From: an uncultured Alphaproteobacteria bacterium
GTDB lineage: Bacteria > Pseudomonadota > Alphaproteobacteria > Rhodobacterales > Rhodobacteraceae
Assembly (NCBI GenBank): GCA_929200255.1
Contig: CAKMYZ010000003.1
Coordinates: 124,001-188,000, forward strand
DNA length: 64,000 nucleotides
Direction: 5' to 3'
The position numbers and the translations under genes were made by a program. The notes beneath the pieces were generated by a model. The model made no database searches, had not been told where the DNA came from, and saw nothing but the letters and a program-made list of their open reading frames with translations. Below, piece after piece: positions 17,306 to 26,925 of the stretch. The stretch's first letter is position 1. Each line of letters opens with the position of its first letter.

Positions 17306-19075
17306 ATGTTCAAACAGCTTAGCGCAATTATGATCCTCTGCGCATCTTCCGTTCAGGCACAAGACGTCAGATTGATTTCTGACCGCGCCCGTAGCGCACT
17401 GAGAGAGGCCTCTCTCTTGCGTGCTTTGGACGATGACGCAGCCCCGCAGGATTATATTGCGGCTGCCCGCGCCGATTATCGCCGATTGCTGACGGCGCTT
17501 TATGCTTCGGGGTATTATGCGGGTACAATTTCGATCACCGTGGATGGTGTGGAGGCGGCCGATATCGCCCCGCTGGCGGCACCCGATGTGATTGGTGAGG
17601 TGGTGATCGCCGTCACCGCAGGTCCGCGGTTTCAGTTCGGGCGGGTCGACATCGCCCCGCTGGCACCACAAAGCGCATTGCCGGAAGATCTTGCGCCCGG
17701 CGAAAGGGCCCGGTCTGGCGTGATTGGCGGTGCTGTGTCGGGCAGTTTACGTGATTGGCGCGCCTTGGGATATGCCAAGGCTTCGGTGGCGGGCAGGTCC
17801 ATCATTGCACGCCACGAGGCGAATGCACTGGATGTCTCTGTCACGCTTGCCCCCGGTCCGCGGCTGCGCTTTGGCCCGCTGAAAGTATCGGGAACTGATA
17901 CCGTCAGTGATGCGCGCGTTCGCCAGATTGCGGGCCTGCCCACAGGTGCAGTCTATTCCCCTGATGAGATAGCTGCGGCCGAACGACGCCTGCGTCGTAC
18001 AGGTACATTCGACAGCGTATCGTTTGTTGAGAGTGACGAGATCGGCCCCGACAACACGCTTGCTATCAATGCGCAGCTTTCAGAGGCCAAACCGCGCCGC
18101 TTTGGCTTTGGTCTGGAGCTGTCATCGATTGAGGGTTTGACCGTGTCGAGCTTTTGGCTGCATCGGAATTTCCTAGGTGGTGCAGAGCGTTTGTGGGTGG
18201 ATGCAGAAGTATCCGGGATAGCAGGTGAAACGGGCGGCATTGACTATTCGTTGGGCGGTACCTTTACCCGTCCTGCCACTTTTGGGGCCGATACCGAATA
18301 TTTCCTGACTGGTCGGGTGTCGCGCGAGGATGAGCCGGAGTTCCTGCTTGATAAGATTGCGGTCGAAACCGGGTTTTCGCGGATATTGAACGATGATCTA
18401 ACGGTCCGAGGTGGTGTTGGCCTGCTGCGTGCCCGGGAAGAGACTGATGCAGAGACCCGGCAGTACACCCTGTTGACGCTGCCTCTTGAAGCGACACTGG
18501 ACCGGCGGGATGCATCGGGGGACGCGAAAGAAGGTTACTACATCGATCTGTCAGCCACGCCCTTTGTCAGCATCGACGGCGATATTGCCGGTGCGCGGCT
18601 ATATGGCGATGTGCGCGGCTATTATTCGCTTGGCGAAGAGGGCAGTCTGACCTTTGCCGCACGCGGTCAGATGGGCAGCGTTCTGGGCGCGAGCCTGTCA
18701 GAGGCGCCCGCTGATTTCCTGTTTTATTCAGGCGGCGGCGGCACCGTGCGGGGTCAGCCTTATCAGGCGTTGGGTGTTGATCGCCTTGATGGTGGCGAAA
18801 CGGTCACAAGCGGTGGTGCGTCATTTGTCGGCGCGCAGTTTGAGGCCCGCTATCTGGTCCGTGAAGATGTCTCACTTGTTGGGTTTTATGATATCGGCCA
18901 CATTGGTGCCAGGTCCACGCCGGGCGAGGAAGGTGACTGGCATGCCGGTGCGGGTGTCGGTCTGCGCTACAATACCGGGATTGGCCCCATCCGCCTTGAT
19001 CTGGGCACGCAGGCCAGTGGCGATGATGCGGGCGAGGATTTGCAGGTTTACATTGGGATTGGGCAGGCGTTTTGA
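17306..19075 (+). CDS. tamA: Outer membrane assembly protein TamA (Omp85 family)
   Basis: A 589-residue outer-membrane beta-barrel with a signal peptide (residues 1 to about 19, cut after VQA), POTRA-like domains to about 280 and a C-terminal Omp85 barrel. The barrel has the conserved loop motif GGGGTVRGQPYQ, the place of the VRGY/F signature, and an aromatic C-terminal residue (GIGQAF). TamA works with inner-membrane-anchored TamB to insert outer-membrane proteins and in lipid transport. The ribosome site is GGGAG. Its TGA shares one base with the tamB ATG (TGATG). Confidence 0.93.
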   Translation: MFKQLSAIMILCASSVQAQDVRLISDRARSALREASLLRALDDDAAPQDYIAAARADYRRLLTALYASGYYAGTISITVDGVEAADIAPLAAPDVIGEVVIAVTAGPRFQFGRVDIAPLAPQSALPEDLAPGERARSGVIGGAVSGSLRDWRALGYAKASVAGRSIIARHEANALDVSVTLAPGPRLRFGPLKVSGTDTVSDARVRQIAGLPTGAVYSPDEIAAAERRLRRTGTFDSVSFVESDEIGPDNTLAINAQLSEAKPRRFGFGLELSSIEGLTVSSFWLHRNFLGGAERLWVDAEVSGIAGETGGIDYSLGGTFTRPATFGADTEYFLTGRVSREDEPEFLLDKIAVETGFSRILNDDLTVRGGVGLLRAREETDAETRQYTLLTLPLEATLDRRDASGDAKEGYYIDLSATPFVSIDGDIAGARLYGDVRGYYSLGEEGSLTFAARGQMGSVLGASLSEAPADFLFYSGGGGTVRGQPYQALGVDRLDGGETVTSGGASFVGAQFEARYLVREDVSLVGFYDIGHIGARSTPGEEGDWHAGAGVGLRYNTGIGPIRLDLGTQASGDDAGEDLQVYIGIGQAF

Positions 19076-22000
19076 TGCGATTTTTGATCATATGCACCCT
19101 GATCCTTGCGCCTGTCTGGGCCAGCGCCCAAAGCCAGGAACACGAGGACAAGGGGTATCTGACCACCTTGATCGAAGACAACTTGTCGGGCGCCAGCAAT
19201 CAGGTGAACATCCAAGGGTTTGAAGGTGCGCTTAGCTCTGCCGCGACCATCCAGAGCCTGACCGTTTCAGATGCCGAAGGTATCTGGTTGACCCTTGAGG
19301 ATATCGTGTTGAGTTGGAACCGCGGCGCGCTGTTGCGTGGCGCGATTGATGTGCAGGAACTGAGTGCTGCGCGGATCATCGTGTCGCGCCCACCTGTTTC
19401 CGAAAACAGCGGCCCGGCCCCGGAGGCCAGCCCATTTGCTCTGCCGGAACTGCCGGTGAGCGTGTCGCTTGACCAACTCAACATCGCCGAGATCGTTTTG
19501 GATGAAGCTTTTCTTGGCGAAGAGATCACTGTTTCGCTGACCGGCTCTGCCCAGTTGAGCGGGGGCGAAGGTGCCGCCAACATCATTGCTACGCGTTTGG
19601 GCCCCAAGTCAGGTGTGTTTGAGATCAACGGTGCCTATGCCAATGCAACCCGCGTGCTGAACCTGCTTTTGAACCTAGAAGAAGGCCCTGATGGCATTGC
19701 TGCGCGCGTGATCGATCTGCCGGGCCGTCCGGCTGTGCGTCTGTCTGTTGAGGGCGACGCGCCTATAGATGACTATGCCGCGACCCTTGCAATTGCCACC
19801 GATGGGCAGGACCGGCTGACCGGAGCGTTTGCCCTGACGCGTGCCGATGGTGAGCAGCGCGTTTCGCTTGATGTGCGTGGCGATGTGTCGCCACTCTTTG
19901 AGCCTGCCTATCAGGGGTTCTTTGGTACTGATGCCAGCCTATCGGTTGAGGTGATCCAGACCGTTGATGGCCAGATTGATATTTCTTCCCTTGATCTGGA
20001 CGCGGGGCGTGTGGCCCTGTCGGGGGCCGTGCGGATTGGCAGCCAAGGCTGGCCTGCATTGATTGATCTGCGCGGGGGTATCACGCCCGTGGGCGGTGAA
20101 AAGGTGCTGTTGCCGCTGACCGGTCCGCGAACGCTGGTGGACGGGATGGACTTGACCCTGGCCTATGATGCCGCCCTGTCGGAAGACTGGCAAGTTGGCA
20201 TAGCGGTTGATGGGCTGGAACGACCGGGGTTGAACATCGACAGGCTTAGCCTGACCGGTGGTGGCATCCTGCGCCCCGGCGAAGGTGCTGACGTCGGCGC
20301 TGTGACAGCGATGCTGGAGTATGGCGCGGAAGGTTTGTCGTTGGATGATGCTGGTGCATCGCAAGCCTTTGGCGATGCCATTGGTGGCGTTTTTGAGGCC
20401 TCACGCAGTGAGGGCCAGCAGACCGAGATTACCCGATTTACCCTTAGTGGCGCAGGCCTTGAGGCCCTGGCTCGCGCAACGATTGAAGGGCCGGATGCGG
20501 GTTTCCGCACGCAGGCCACATTGGATGCACAGGTTGCGGGGCTGGCCCGGTTCTCGACCCTTGTTGGTCAGGATCTGGGTGGCGGCGCTTCGGTGAACGT
20601 ACAATTGGATACGACACCGCTGGATGGGTTGTTTAACATCGTCATCACTGGTCACACTGATGACCTGTCGATCGGTATTCCCGAAGCTGACCGTGTGCTT
20701 GCGGGTCAGGCCACCATTACCGCCACCGCTGTGCGCGATACGAATGGGACGCGGCTGGAAGATCTGAACCTCAGCACCGATGCGGCCAGTTTGCGCGGCT
20801 CTGCTGAGCTGACAAGCGACGGTGCTGACGCAGAGTTGAGCGCCAGATTGAACGATCTGTCGCTTGTCGTGGCAGACCTTGCTGGCCCGGCGGTTGTAGC
20901 GGGCGATGTGGCGCAGCACACAGATGACACGATTGAATTTAACCTAGCAGGCAATGGCGCGGCGACCAGCTTTTCCACCAGCGGCACGGTGAGCCCGGCG
21001 GACGTTGGGCAGACGATCAATGCGACGCTGGCCGCTGATATCAGCGACCTCAGCCGTTATGCGGCACTCTCGCAGCGTCCACTGTCTGGTGCGGCCAATC
21101 TGGAGGCCCGTGGTGTGTTGCTGAGCGATGGTTTGCGGTTTGACGCAGATATCAGCGGCGACACACGTAACCTAGTGACGGGCACGCCACGTCTTGATCC
21201 ATTGCTTGCTGGCAGTGGCGTTTTTCAGGCGGCGATTGCGCGACCATCCAATGACAGCATCCGCCTGACGGACCTTTTGGTGCGCACGCCGGAAATGCGC
21301 TTGCAGGGTGAGGCCGATGTGAACCTTGTTGGATCAAGCAGTGCTGATCTGTCGTTCCGTATCAATGACGCAGGCTTGCTGGACCCAAGCCTGAGCGGCC
21401 CGATCATGCTGGCGCTGGATGCCGAACCTGCACCGGATGATGCAACAGAGGCTGTGCTGATTGTCACCGGGCCGGGAACCGATCTGAGCCTTGATGCGAC
21501 CGTCGCCTCGCCTGCGAACGGTTATGAGGTGACGGGTGATCTGGCGGCCAATGTGACCAGCCTTGCCACCTATGCAGGCCTGATCGGTCAGCCGGTCAAA
21601 GGCAGCATTGATCTGACGGCATCTGGCAGCGTTCTGCCTGATCTCACCGGTTTTGACAGCCAGATCAGCCTGCGCAGCGAGGATCTTGGTATCGGCAATC
21701 CCACGCTTGATGCGCTGCTGGCTGGCACGGGCCGGATCAATGCCAATGTCGGGCTTGAGGATGAAGTGCTATCTTTGCGCACGTTGGAGATCACCACAGG
21801 TGAGGTGTCAATCGTTGCGGCGTTGAACGGGAATGCAGGCATGGGGCAGGGTCGGTTTAATGCCAGTTTGCGGGATGTTGGTGTGCTCACCGATCAAATC
21901 AGTGGGCCGGTGCGTGCGACCGGGAGTGCAACGCTGGATGAGGCGGGCGATTGGGGTATCGATGCCAATGGCACGGGCCCCGGTGGTCTGGCTGCGCAGA

Positions 22001-23331
22001 TAGTTGGTGATTATCGCAAGGACGGCACGCTGGATATTGATGTGAACGGCAGCGCGCCGTTGGCGCTGGCAAATACCGCCATTGATCCGCGCAGGTTGAG
22101 CGGGAACGCCAACTTTGATCTTAGTGTGAATGGGCCAGCGGATGTGTCGTCCCTTAACGGGCAGATCACCTTTGCCAATGGCCGTCTGGCCGCGCCAAAT
22201 CTGGGTGAGGCCCTGACGGATATCGGCGGGCAGATCACACTTGGCGGCGGTACGGCACGCATCGATCTGGCGACACGTGTGGAAAGCGGTGGCAGGGTCA
22301 CGCTAAGCGGCCCCGTCGCGCTAGCTGCGGGCAATCAGGCGGATGTGACAGTAGCACTGCGCAATGTCGTGCTTCAGGATCCGGAACTTTACTCCTCGCG
22401 CGTGTCGGGCGACATCACCCTGAATGGGCCATTGCAGGGTGGTGCGCGGATCAGAGGGCGATTAGAGCTTGGGCAGACCGATATTCAGGTGCCATCGTCA
22501 TCGATCAGCACCTTGGGTGAACTGCCCGATGTCACACATGTTGGTGCCCCTGCAGACGTGCGTCGCACGCTGGCACGCGCCGGTTTGCTTGGTGATGGCA
22601 GCGAAAGCGGCGGCAATGACGGCGGCGGCGGTGCGGCCTTCCCGCTGGATATCGTGATCAACGCGCCATCGCGTATCTTTATCCGAGGGCGTGGATTGGA
22701 CGCGGAACTTGGTGGCCGCCTGACCATTGGTGGCACCACTGCAAATGTGATCCCTGTGGGGCGGTTTTCATTGATCCGTGGGCGCATCGACATCTTGCAG
22801 CAACGGTTTCAATTGACCGAAGGTGTTGCCTCTTTGCAGGGGGATTTTGATCCGTTTATCAGGCTGGTTGCCACCACGGAAACCGAAGCCGGAACTGTGA
22901 TCAGTATTGTGGTTGAGGGGCCAGCAGGCGAGCCCGAGGTGCGTTTTCTGTCGGTTCCTGAATTGCCGCAGGATGAGGTGCTGTCGCAGCTGATCTTTGG
23001 CCGCGATCTGCAAAGTATCAGCCCGTTGCAGGCGATCCAGCTTGCCTCTGCCATCAGCACGTTGGCAGGACGCGGCGGCGGGGCGCTGGATAAACTGCGC
23101 GCCAACATCGGGTTAGATGATTTTGATGTCAGCACCGATGAAGAGGGTACCGCCGCCGTACGCGCGGGCAAATACCTGAGCGAGAATGTCTATACCGATG
23201 TGACCGTGACCAGCGAGGGCGGCACGGAGGTCAACCTGAACCTTGATCTGACAGATGAGATCACGGCCAAAGGCAGTATCGATCAGGATGGCGAAACCGG
23301 AATCGGGATATTCTTTCAGCGTGACTACTAG
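19075..23331 (+). CDS. tamB: Translocation and assembly module subunit TamB
   Basis: A 1418-residue AsmA-like/TamB protein. The ATG at 19075 is preferred to the TTG one codon earlier. An N-terminal signal anchor (about 1-18, FLIICTLILAPVWASA) is followed by a very long repetitive beta-helical region rich in Asp, Gly, Leu and Ser, predicted to span the periplasm as a hydrophobic groove. The C-terminal DUF490 domain carries EVRFLSVPELPQDEVLSQLIFG and ends in IGIFFQRDY, which would engage TamA. The length is typical. The repeats give the locus a modular look, but no exact DNA repeat was noticed. Confidence 0.94.
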   Translation: MRFLIICTLILAPVWASAQSQEHEDKGYLTTLIEDNLSGASNQVNIQGFEGALSSAATIQSLTVSDAEGIWLTLEDIVLSWNRGALLRGAIDVQELSAARIIVSRPPVSENSGPAPEASPFALPELPVSVSLDQLNIAEIVLDEAFLGEEITVSLTGSAQLSGGEGAANIIATRLGPKSGVFEINGAYANATRVLNLLLNLEEGPDGIAARVIDLPGRPAVRLSVEGDAPIDDYAATLAIATDGQDRLTGAFALTRADGEQRVSLDVRGDVSPLFEPAYQGFFGTDASLSVEVIQTVDGQIDISSLDLDAGRVALSGAVRIGSQGWPALIDLRGGITPVGGEKVLLPLTGPRTLVDGMDLTLAYDAALSEDWQVGIAVDGLERPGLNIDRLSLTGGGILRPGEGADVGAVTAMLEYGAEGLSLDDAGASQAFGDAIGGVFEASRSEGQQTEITRFTLSGAGLEALARATIEGPDAGFRTQATLDAQVAGLARFSTLVGQDLGGGASVNVQLDTTPLDGLFNIVITGHTDDLSIGIPEADRVLAGQATITATAVRDTNGTRLEDLNLSTDAASLRGSAELTSDGADAELSARLNDLSLVVADLAGPAVVAGDVAQHTDDTIEFNLAGNGAATSFSTSGTVSPADVGQTINATLAADISDLSRYAALSQRPLSGAANLEARGVLLSDGLRFDADISGDTRNLVTGTPRLDPLLAGSGVFQAAIARPSNDSIRLTDLLVRTPEMRLQGEADVNLVGSSSADLSFRINDAGLLDPSLSGPIMLALDAEPAPDDATEAVLIVTGPGTDLSLDATVASPANGYEVTGDLAANVTSLATYAGLIGQPVKGSIDLTASGSVLPDLTGFDSQISLRSEDLGIGNPTLDALLAGTGRINANVGLEDEVLSLRTLEITTGEVSIVAALNGNAGMGQGRFNASLRDVGVLTDQISGPVRATGSATLDEAGDWGIDANGTGPGGLAAQIVGDYRKDGTLDIDVNGSAPLALANTAIDPRRLSGNANFDLSVNGPADVSSLNGQITFANGRLAAPNLGEALTDIGGQITLGGGTARIDLATRVESGGRVTLSGPVALAAGNQADVTVALRNVVLQDPELYSSRVSGDITLNGPLQGGARIRGRLELGQTDIQVPSSSISTLGELPDVTHVGAPADVRRTLARAGLLGDGSESGGNDGGGGAAFPLDIVINAPSRIFIRGRGLDAELGGRLTIGGTTANVIPVGRFSLIRGRIDILQQRFQLTEGVASLQGDFDPFIRLVATTETEAGTVISIVVEGPAGEPEVRFLSVPELPQDEVLSQLIFGRDLQSISPLQAIQLASAISTLAGRGGGALDKLRANIGLDDFDVSTDEEGTAAVRAGKYLSENVYTDVTVTSEGGTEVNLNLDLTDEITAKGSIDQDGETGIGIFFQRDY

Positions 23332-24019
23332 GCCAGATGCAGACCCGCGCGCGGTGATGGCGGCGCAGAACAATGCCGACTGGTATGCGATGATGTGGGA
23401 TGTTCGCGGGTTGCGTTACTTGCGCGATGTGTACGGGTTTCGGGCCATTGACCGGCCGCCGCCTTACCATAGCTGGGTGACATGCATTCACGGTGCCCCG
23501 ATTTCAAAGATGATCGCGCCGTTGTTGAACCGCCCCGACTTTGGTGTGAAAGATGCCAGTGGTCAGCAGGATTTATCGGGCCTTGGCTTGCAAAAACTTT
23601 TCGCGGCGTCCTGGTTATGGCACCCGCCGCGCGCAGGTGCTGCCACGGATGGGTGGGAACGGATTACTACGCCAGCAGCCCTTGCCCGCTGGGACATGGC
23701 ATGGGGCAACAGTTCTCCGTCGGATCAGCGGCAGTTTCCTAACGAGATACTGGCCCGTGAGGACGTCGCACTGTGGGGGCGCCGCGCGGTCCAGGGCTAT
23801 GATGCGGGCGTCATTGCTAACCTGTCCGAGGATTGCGTGGGCCTGTCCAACCTGTTTGGCGAAAGGGCACGCCCGGCGGCGACAGCACTTTGTGCGGCTT
23901 TTGGCGGTGGCTTGCCATTGGTGGGGTACGAGTGGGGTGATGATCTGACCGAGGCACTTGCGTCAGGGTGGGAGACTACGGGCGATCTGGCGGTGTGGGC
24001 CAAGCCCCGCAAATCATAA
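23321..24019 (+). CDS. Hypothetical protein with GNAT-like C-terminus
   Basis: A 232-residue protein if started at GTG 23321 (VTTRPDADPRA), overlapping the tamB stop by 11 bases; ATG 23357 is an alternative, and neither has a strong ribosome site. The C-terminal half contains VGLSNLFGE, GGLPLVGYEWGDDLTEAL and a final VWAKP. In my recollection this resembles the tail of GNAT acetyltransferase-like proteins ('LPLVGYE.GDDL'), but the acetyl-CoA loop is not clear. The N-terminus is Trp/Tyr-rich (DWYAMMWDVRGLRYLRDVYGF). Function unknown. It is probably translated from the tam transcript. Confidence 0.6.
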   Translation: MTTRPDADPRAVMAAQNNADWYAMMWDVRGLRYLRDVYGFRAIDRPPPYHSWVTCIHGAPISKMIAPLLNRPDFGVKDASGQQDLSGLGLQKLFAASWLWHPPRAGAATDGWERITTPAALARWDMAWGNSSPSDQRQFPNEILAREDVALWGRRAVQGYDAGVIANLSEDCVGLSNLFGERARPAATALCAAFGGGLPLVGYEWGDDLTEALASGWETTGDLAVWAKPRKS

Positions 24020-24076
24020 CCGCAACTCCGCAATCCTGATCAAACGCGGTCCGGTCATATACTTAGAAGGGATTTC

Positions 24077-24448
24077 GTGAACGCAACAACGAGGACGCGG
24101 ATGTCACTGATTGACCGAATAATCTGGCAGATCGAGATGCGCCTGCATCAGCCGGTGTCGCTGGAGAGTCTCGCCGATGCCTGCGCGGTCAGCCCGTATC
24201 ATATGGCGCGCAGCTTTCGCCAGATCACGGGCATGTCGCCGATGACCTATCTTCGGGCGCGGCGGCTTTCTGTGGCTGCGATCCAGATGATCAGTGGTGA
24301 TGATGACATCCTGCATATCGCGCTGGATGCGCAATACACCTCGCACGCGGCGTTCACCCGTGCCTTTGCGCGCTACTTTGGCGTGCCGCCTCAGAGTATT
24401 CGCAAGGCGCGGTCCCTTAACCATGTAAAACTGATGGAGCCTTTGTAA
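24077..24448 (+). CDS. AraC-family DNA-binding protein (HTH only)
   Basis: 123 residues comprising little more than the double helix-turn-helix of the AraC/XylS family (VSLESLADACAVSPYHMARSFRQ and the second HTH near LHIALDAQYTSHAAFTRAF, with FGVPPQSIRK). It starts at GTG 24077 after AGAAGGGA. The frame ends in TAA at 24446-24448 and the next gene starts at ATG 24449 in the same frame. In relatives an AraC HTH with this kind of linker (ending VKLMEPL) usually continues directly into a GyrI-like effector domain, so this may be a split or nonsense-interrupted AraC-GyrI regulator. Confidence 0.85.
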   Translation: MNATTRTRMSLIDRIIWQIEMRLHQPVSLESLADACAVSPYHMARSFRQITGMSPMTYLRARRLSVAAIQMISGDDDILHIALDAQYTSHAAFTRAFARYFGVPPQSIRKARSLNHVKLMEPL

Positions 24449-24931
24449 ATGCAACAAGACATGATTGTGGATGTCGCTGCCCCCGAAATAAAAACCCGAG
24501 ATGCCTTTCGCGTTATCGGCCTTGCCGCTAAAACCAGTTTTGGCAACAACAGTCCGATCCCGCCACTCTGGCAGGCGTTGAACAGCCGCCTGGACGAGTT
24601 TGATAGCGATCAGGTTGATGCGGCCTATGGTGTTTGCTGTGACGCGGACGGCAACGGGAATTTCCGTTATGTGGCAGGTGTCGCCGGACGCACCAATGAT
24701 GCGATGCCCAAGAATATGGACGATGTGAAAATCCCGGGGGGTCGTTACGCGGTGTTCACCCACAAGGGTCATATCGCCGACTTTCCCAAAACGGTCTACA
24801 CCGTGTGGAACAAGGCGCTGCCAGACGCGGGGCTGGAACCACGGCCCGCGCCGGAGTTCGAGGTTTATGATCAGCGTTTCGACGTCGCCAGCGGACGTGG
24901 GATTGTCGAACTTTGGATTCCCATCAAGTGA
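24449..24931 (+). CDS. GyrI-like effector-binding domain protein
   Basis: 160 residues with the AraC effector-binding/GyrI fold: RVIGLAAKTSFGNN at the start, IPPLWQALNSRL, a YGV strand, MPKNMDDVKIPGGRYAVFTHKG, and a C-terminal VELWIPIK. Such domains bind small hydrophobic ligands or, in stand-alone form, DNA gyrase. Its ATG follows the AraC stop with no gap and in the same frame, so the two proteins together (283 residues) have the length of a normal two-domain regulator. No ribosome site is obvious beyond GGAG at 24437-24440, so reinitiation or readthrough is likely. Confidence 0.85.
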   Translation: MQQDMIVDVAAPEIKTRDAFRVIGLAAKTSFGNNSPIPPLWQALNSRLDEFDSDQVDAAYGVCCDADGNGNFRYVAGVAGRTNDAMPKNMDDVKIPGGRYAVFTHKGHIADFPKTVYTVWNKALPDAGLEPRPAPEFEVYDQRFDVASGRGIVELWIPIK

Positions 24932-24949
24932 TCCAAAAGGGTGCAGGCC

Positions 24950-25957
24950 TCATCCGTTGACGGCCAGCACTTCTTCTGCCTCATGGAAGGGACAGGCGAC
25001 CAGATGGTTGCTGCCGATGTCCTCAAGCACCGGCTTGACCTCGGCGCAGGACGTCTGCGCCTTGGGGCAGCGGGTGCGGAAAACGCAGCCGCTGGGCGGG
25101 GCCAGAGGGGATGGCAATTCGCCTTCCAAAATGGGGCGGGGCCGTGCGCGTTCCAGCACCGGGTCGGGGATTGGCACCGATGCGATCAGCGCCTGACTAT
25201 AGGGGTGTTCTGGCCGGGTCGTCAGCTTTTCGCTGTCTGCCGTCTCCATCACCCGGCCCAAGTACAGCACCAAGGTGCGGTCGCTGATGTGTTTCACCAC
25301 GCTCAGATCATGGGCAATGAAGATCATCGACAGCCCCATATCGCGCCGCAATTCCATCAGCAGGTTGATGACCTGCGCCTGTACCGAAACATCAAGCGCG
25401 GACACAGGCTCATCACAGATAATCAGCTTGGGCTTGAGGATGAGCGCCCGCGCAATCCCGATGCGCTGGCATTGCCCGCCTGAGAATTCATGTGGGTAGC
25501 GGTTGATCAGGTTGGGCAGCAGCCCCACCCGTTCCATCAATTCGCGCACGCGTTTCTTGATCTCTGGACGCGGCGTGTTTGGTTCATGGGTAATCAGCGG
25601 CTCGGCGATAATCTCACCCACGGTCATGCGTGGGTTCAATGCGGCAAGCGGGTCTTGGAAAATCATCTGCACATCGCGGCGATGCACACGGCGCTGCTTT
25701 GGATCCATATTGGCCAGATCATGGCCTTCAAACATGATGTTCCCGTCTGATGATGGGATTGTCCCCACCACAGCACGGGCAAGGGTCGATTTCCCGGACC
25801 CGGATTCACCTACGATGCCAAGGCATTCACCAGGTTGCAGATCAAACGACACCTCGGACACGGCATGCAACTTGCGTGGTGGGGTCCATGGCCATGATCC
25901 CGGCTTACGCACGTCAAAGGTGACAGACAGATTGCGGACAGACAAAAGCGGTTCCAT
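24950..25957 (-). CDS. oppF: Oligopeptide ABC transporter ATP-binding protein OppF-type
   Basis: A 335-residue ATPase of the peptide/nickel importer class. Walker A GESGSGKST, Q-loop IFQDPLAAL, signature SGGQCQR, Walker B LIICDEPVSALD and the H-loop IAHDLSVV are all intact. The C-terminal oligopeptide/dipeptide extension (CVFRTRCPKAQTSC) carries the cysteines that hold an iron-sulfur cluster in related transporters. Its ATG shares a base with the oppD stop (TAATG). Last gene of the opp operon. Confidence 0.93.
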   Translation of the reverse strand: MEPLLSVRNLSVTFDVRKPGSWPWTPPRKLHAVSEVSFDLQPGECLGIVGESGSGKSTLARAVVGTIPSSDGNIMFEGHDLANMDPKQRRVHRRDVQMIFQDPLAALNPRMTVGEIIAEPLITHEPNTPRPEIKKRVRELMERVGLLPNLINRYPHEFSGGQCQRIGIARALILKPKLIICDEPVSALDVSVQAQVINLLMELRRDMGLSMIFIAHDLSVVKHISDRTLVLYLGRVMETADSEKLTTRPEHPYSQALIASVPIPDPVLERARPRPILEGELPSPLAPPSGCVFRTRCPKAQTSCAEVKPVLEDIGSNHLVACPFHEAEEVLAVNG

Positions 25958-26922
25958 TACGCGACCTCCTGCACTGGCAGATGGCAGGCGCGCCGGCGGT
26001 CCGGCGTGACCTCAAGCGATGGGCGCTCGGCCGTGCAGTTGTCCAGCACTTGTGCACAACGCGGCGAGAACGGGCAACCTGCGGGCAGGCGCGACATGTC
26101 CGGTGGTTCACCTGCGATGGTGGCCAGTTCGGCGGTTTCCTTGTCTAGGCGCGGCACTGCTTGTAGCAAGCCGCTGGTATATGGGTGCGACGGATCGGAG
26201 AAGATATCGTTGGTTGGCCCTTCTTCCATGATTTGCCCGCCGTACATGACCAAGGTGCGATCACAGAACCCGGCGACGATCCCAAGGTCATGTGTGATCA
26301 GAATGATCGCTGTGCCGAATTCCTGCCGGATATCGCCAAGCAACTGCATGATCTGTGCCTGCACGGTGACGTCCAGCGCGGTCGTTGGTTCATCCGCGAT
26401 CAACAGGCGGGGCTGACACAGCAGCGACATCGCGATCATGATCCGCTGTCGCATCCCGCCGGAAAATTCATGCGGAAACATCGTGATACGGGCGCGGGCG
26501 TCGGGGATACGAACGGCATCCAACATGCGCACGGCCTCGGTTACTGCGGCGGATTTGCTGAGGCCCTGATGCAGCATCAACACTTCGGCCATCTGATCGC
26601 TGACGCGCAGATAAGGATTGAGCGAGGTCATGGGATCCTGAAAGATCATCGCCATGTCTTTGCTGCGGATTTTGTTCAGTTGATGCGTATTCATCGCCAG
26701 CAGGTCCTGCCCGTCAAACCAGGCCTGCCCGGTGGCGCGGCCATTCTTTGCCAGCAGGCCCATCGCGGCAAATGCGGTCTGGCTTTTGCCAGAGCCTGAC
26801 TCGCCCACAATCGCAAGTGTCTCACCTTTGTCGATATTCAGACTAAGGCCGTTCACGGCATTCACATCGCCATCGGCGGTGGTGAAAGTGACCCGCAGGT
26901 CTTCGATTTCCAAAAGGCTCAT
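25957..26922 (-). CDS. oppD: Oligopeptide ABC transporter ATP-binding protein OppD-type
   Basis: A 321-residue ATPase partner of OppF. Walker A GESGSGKSQ, Q-loop IFQDPMTSLNP, signature SGGMRQR, Walker B LLIADEPTTALD and the H-loop ITHDLGIV are all present, followed by the C-terminal Cys-rich extension CPFSPRCAQVLDNC. It forms the heterodimeric motor of the importer with OppF. It begins 3 bases after oppC. Confidence 0.93.
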   Translation of the reverse strand: MSLLEIEDLRVTFTTADGDVNAVNGLSLNIDKGETLAIVGESGSGKSQTAFAAMGLLAKNGRATGQAWFDGQDLLAMNTHQLNKIRSKDMAMIFQDPMTSLNPYLRVSDQMAEVLMLHQGLSKSAAVTEAVRMLDAVRIPDARARITMFPHEFSGGMRQRIMIAMSLLCQPRLLIADEPTTALDVTVQAQIMQLLGDIRQEFGTAIILITHDLGIVAGFCDRTLVMYGGQIMEEGPTNDIFSDPSHPYTSGLLQAVPRLDKETAELATIAGEPPDMSRLPAGCPFSPRCAQVLDNCTAERPSLEVTPDRRRACHLPVQEVA

Positions 26923-26925
26923 GTC

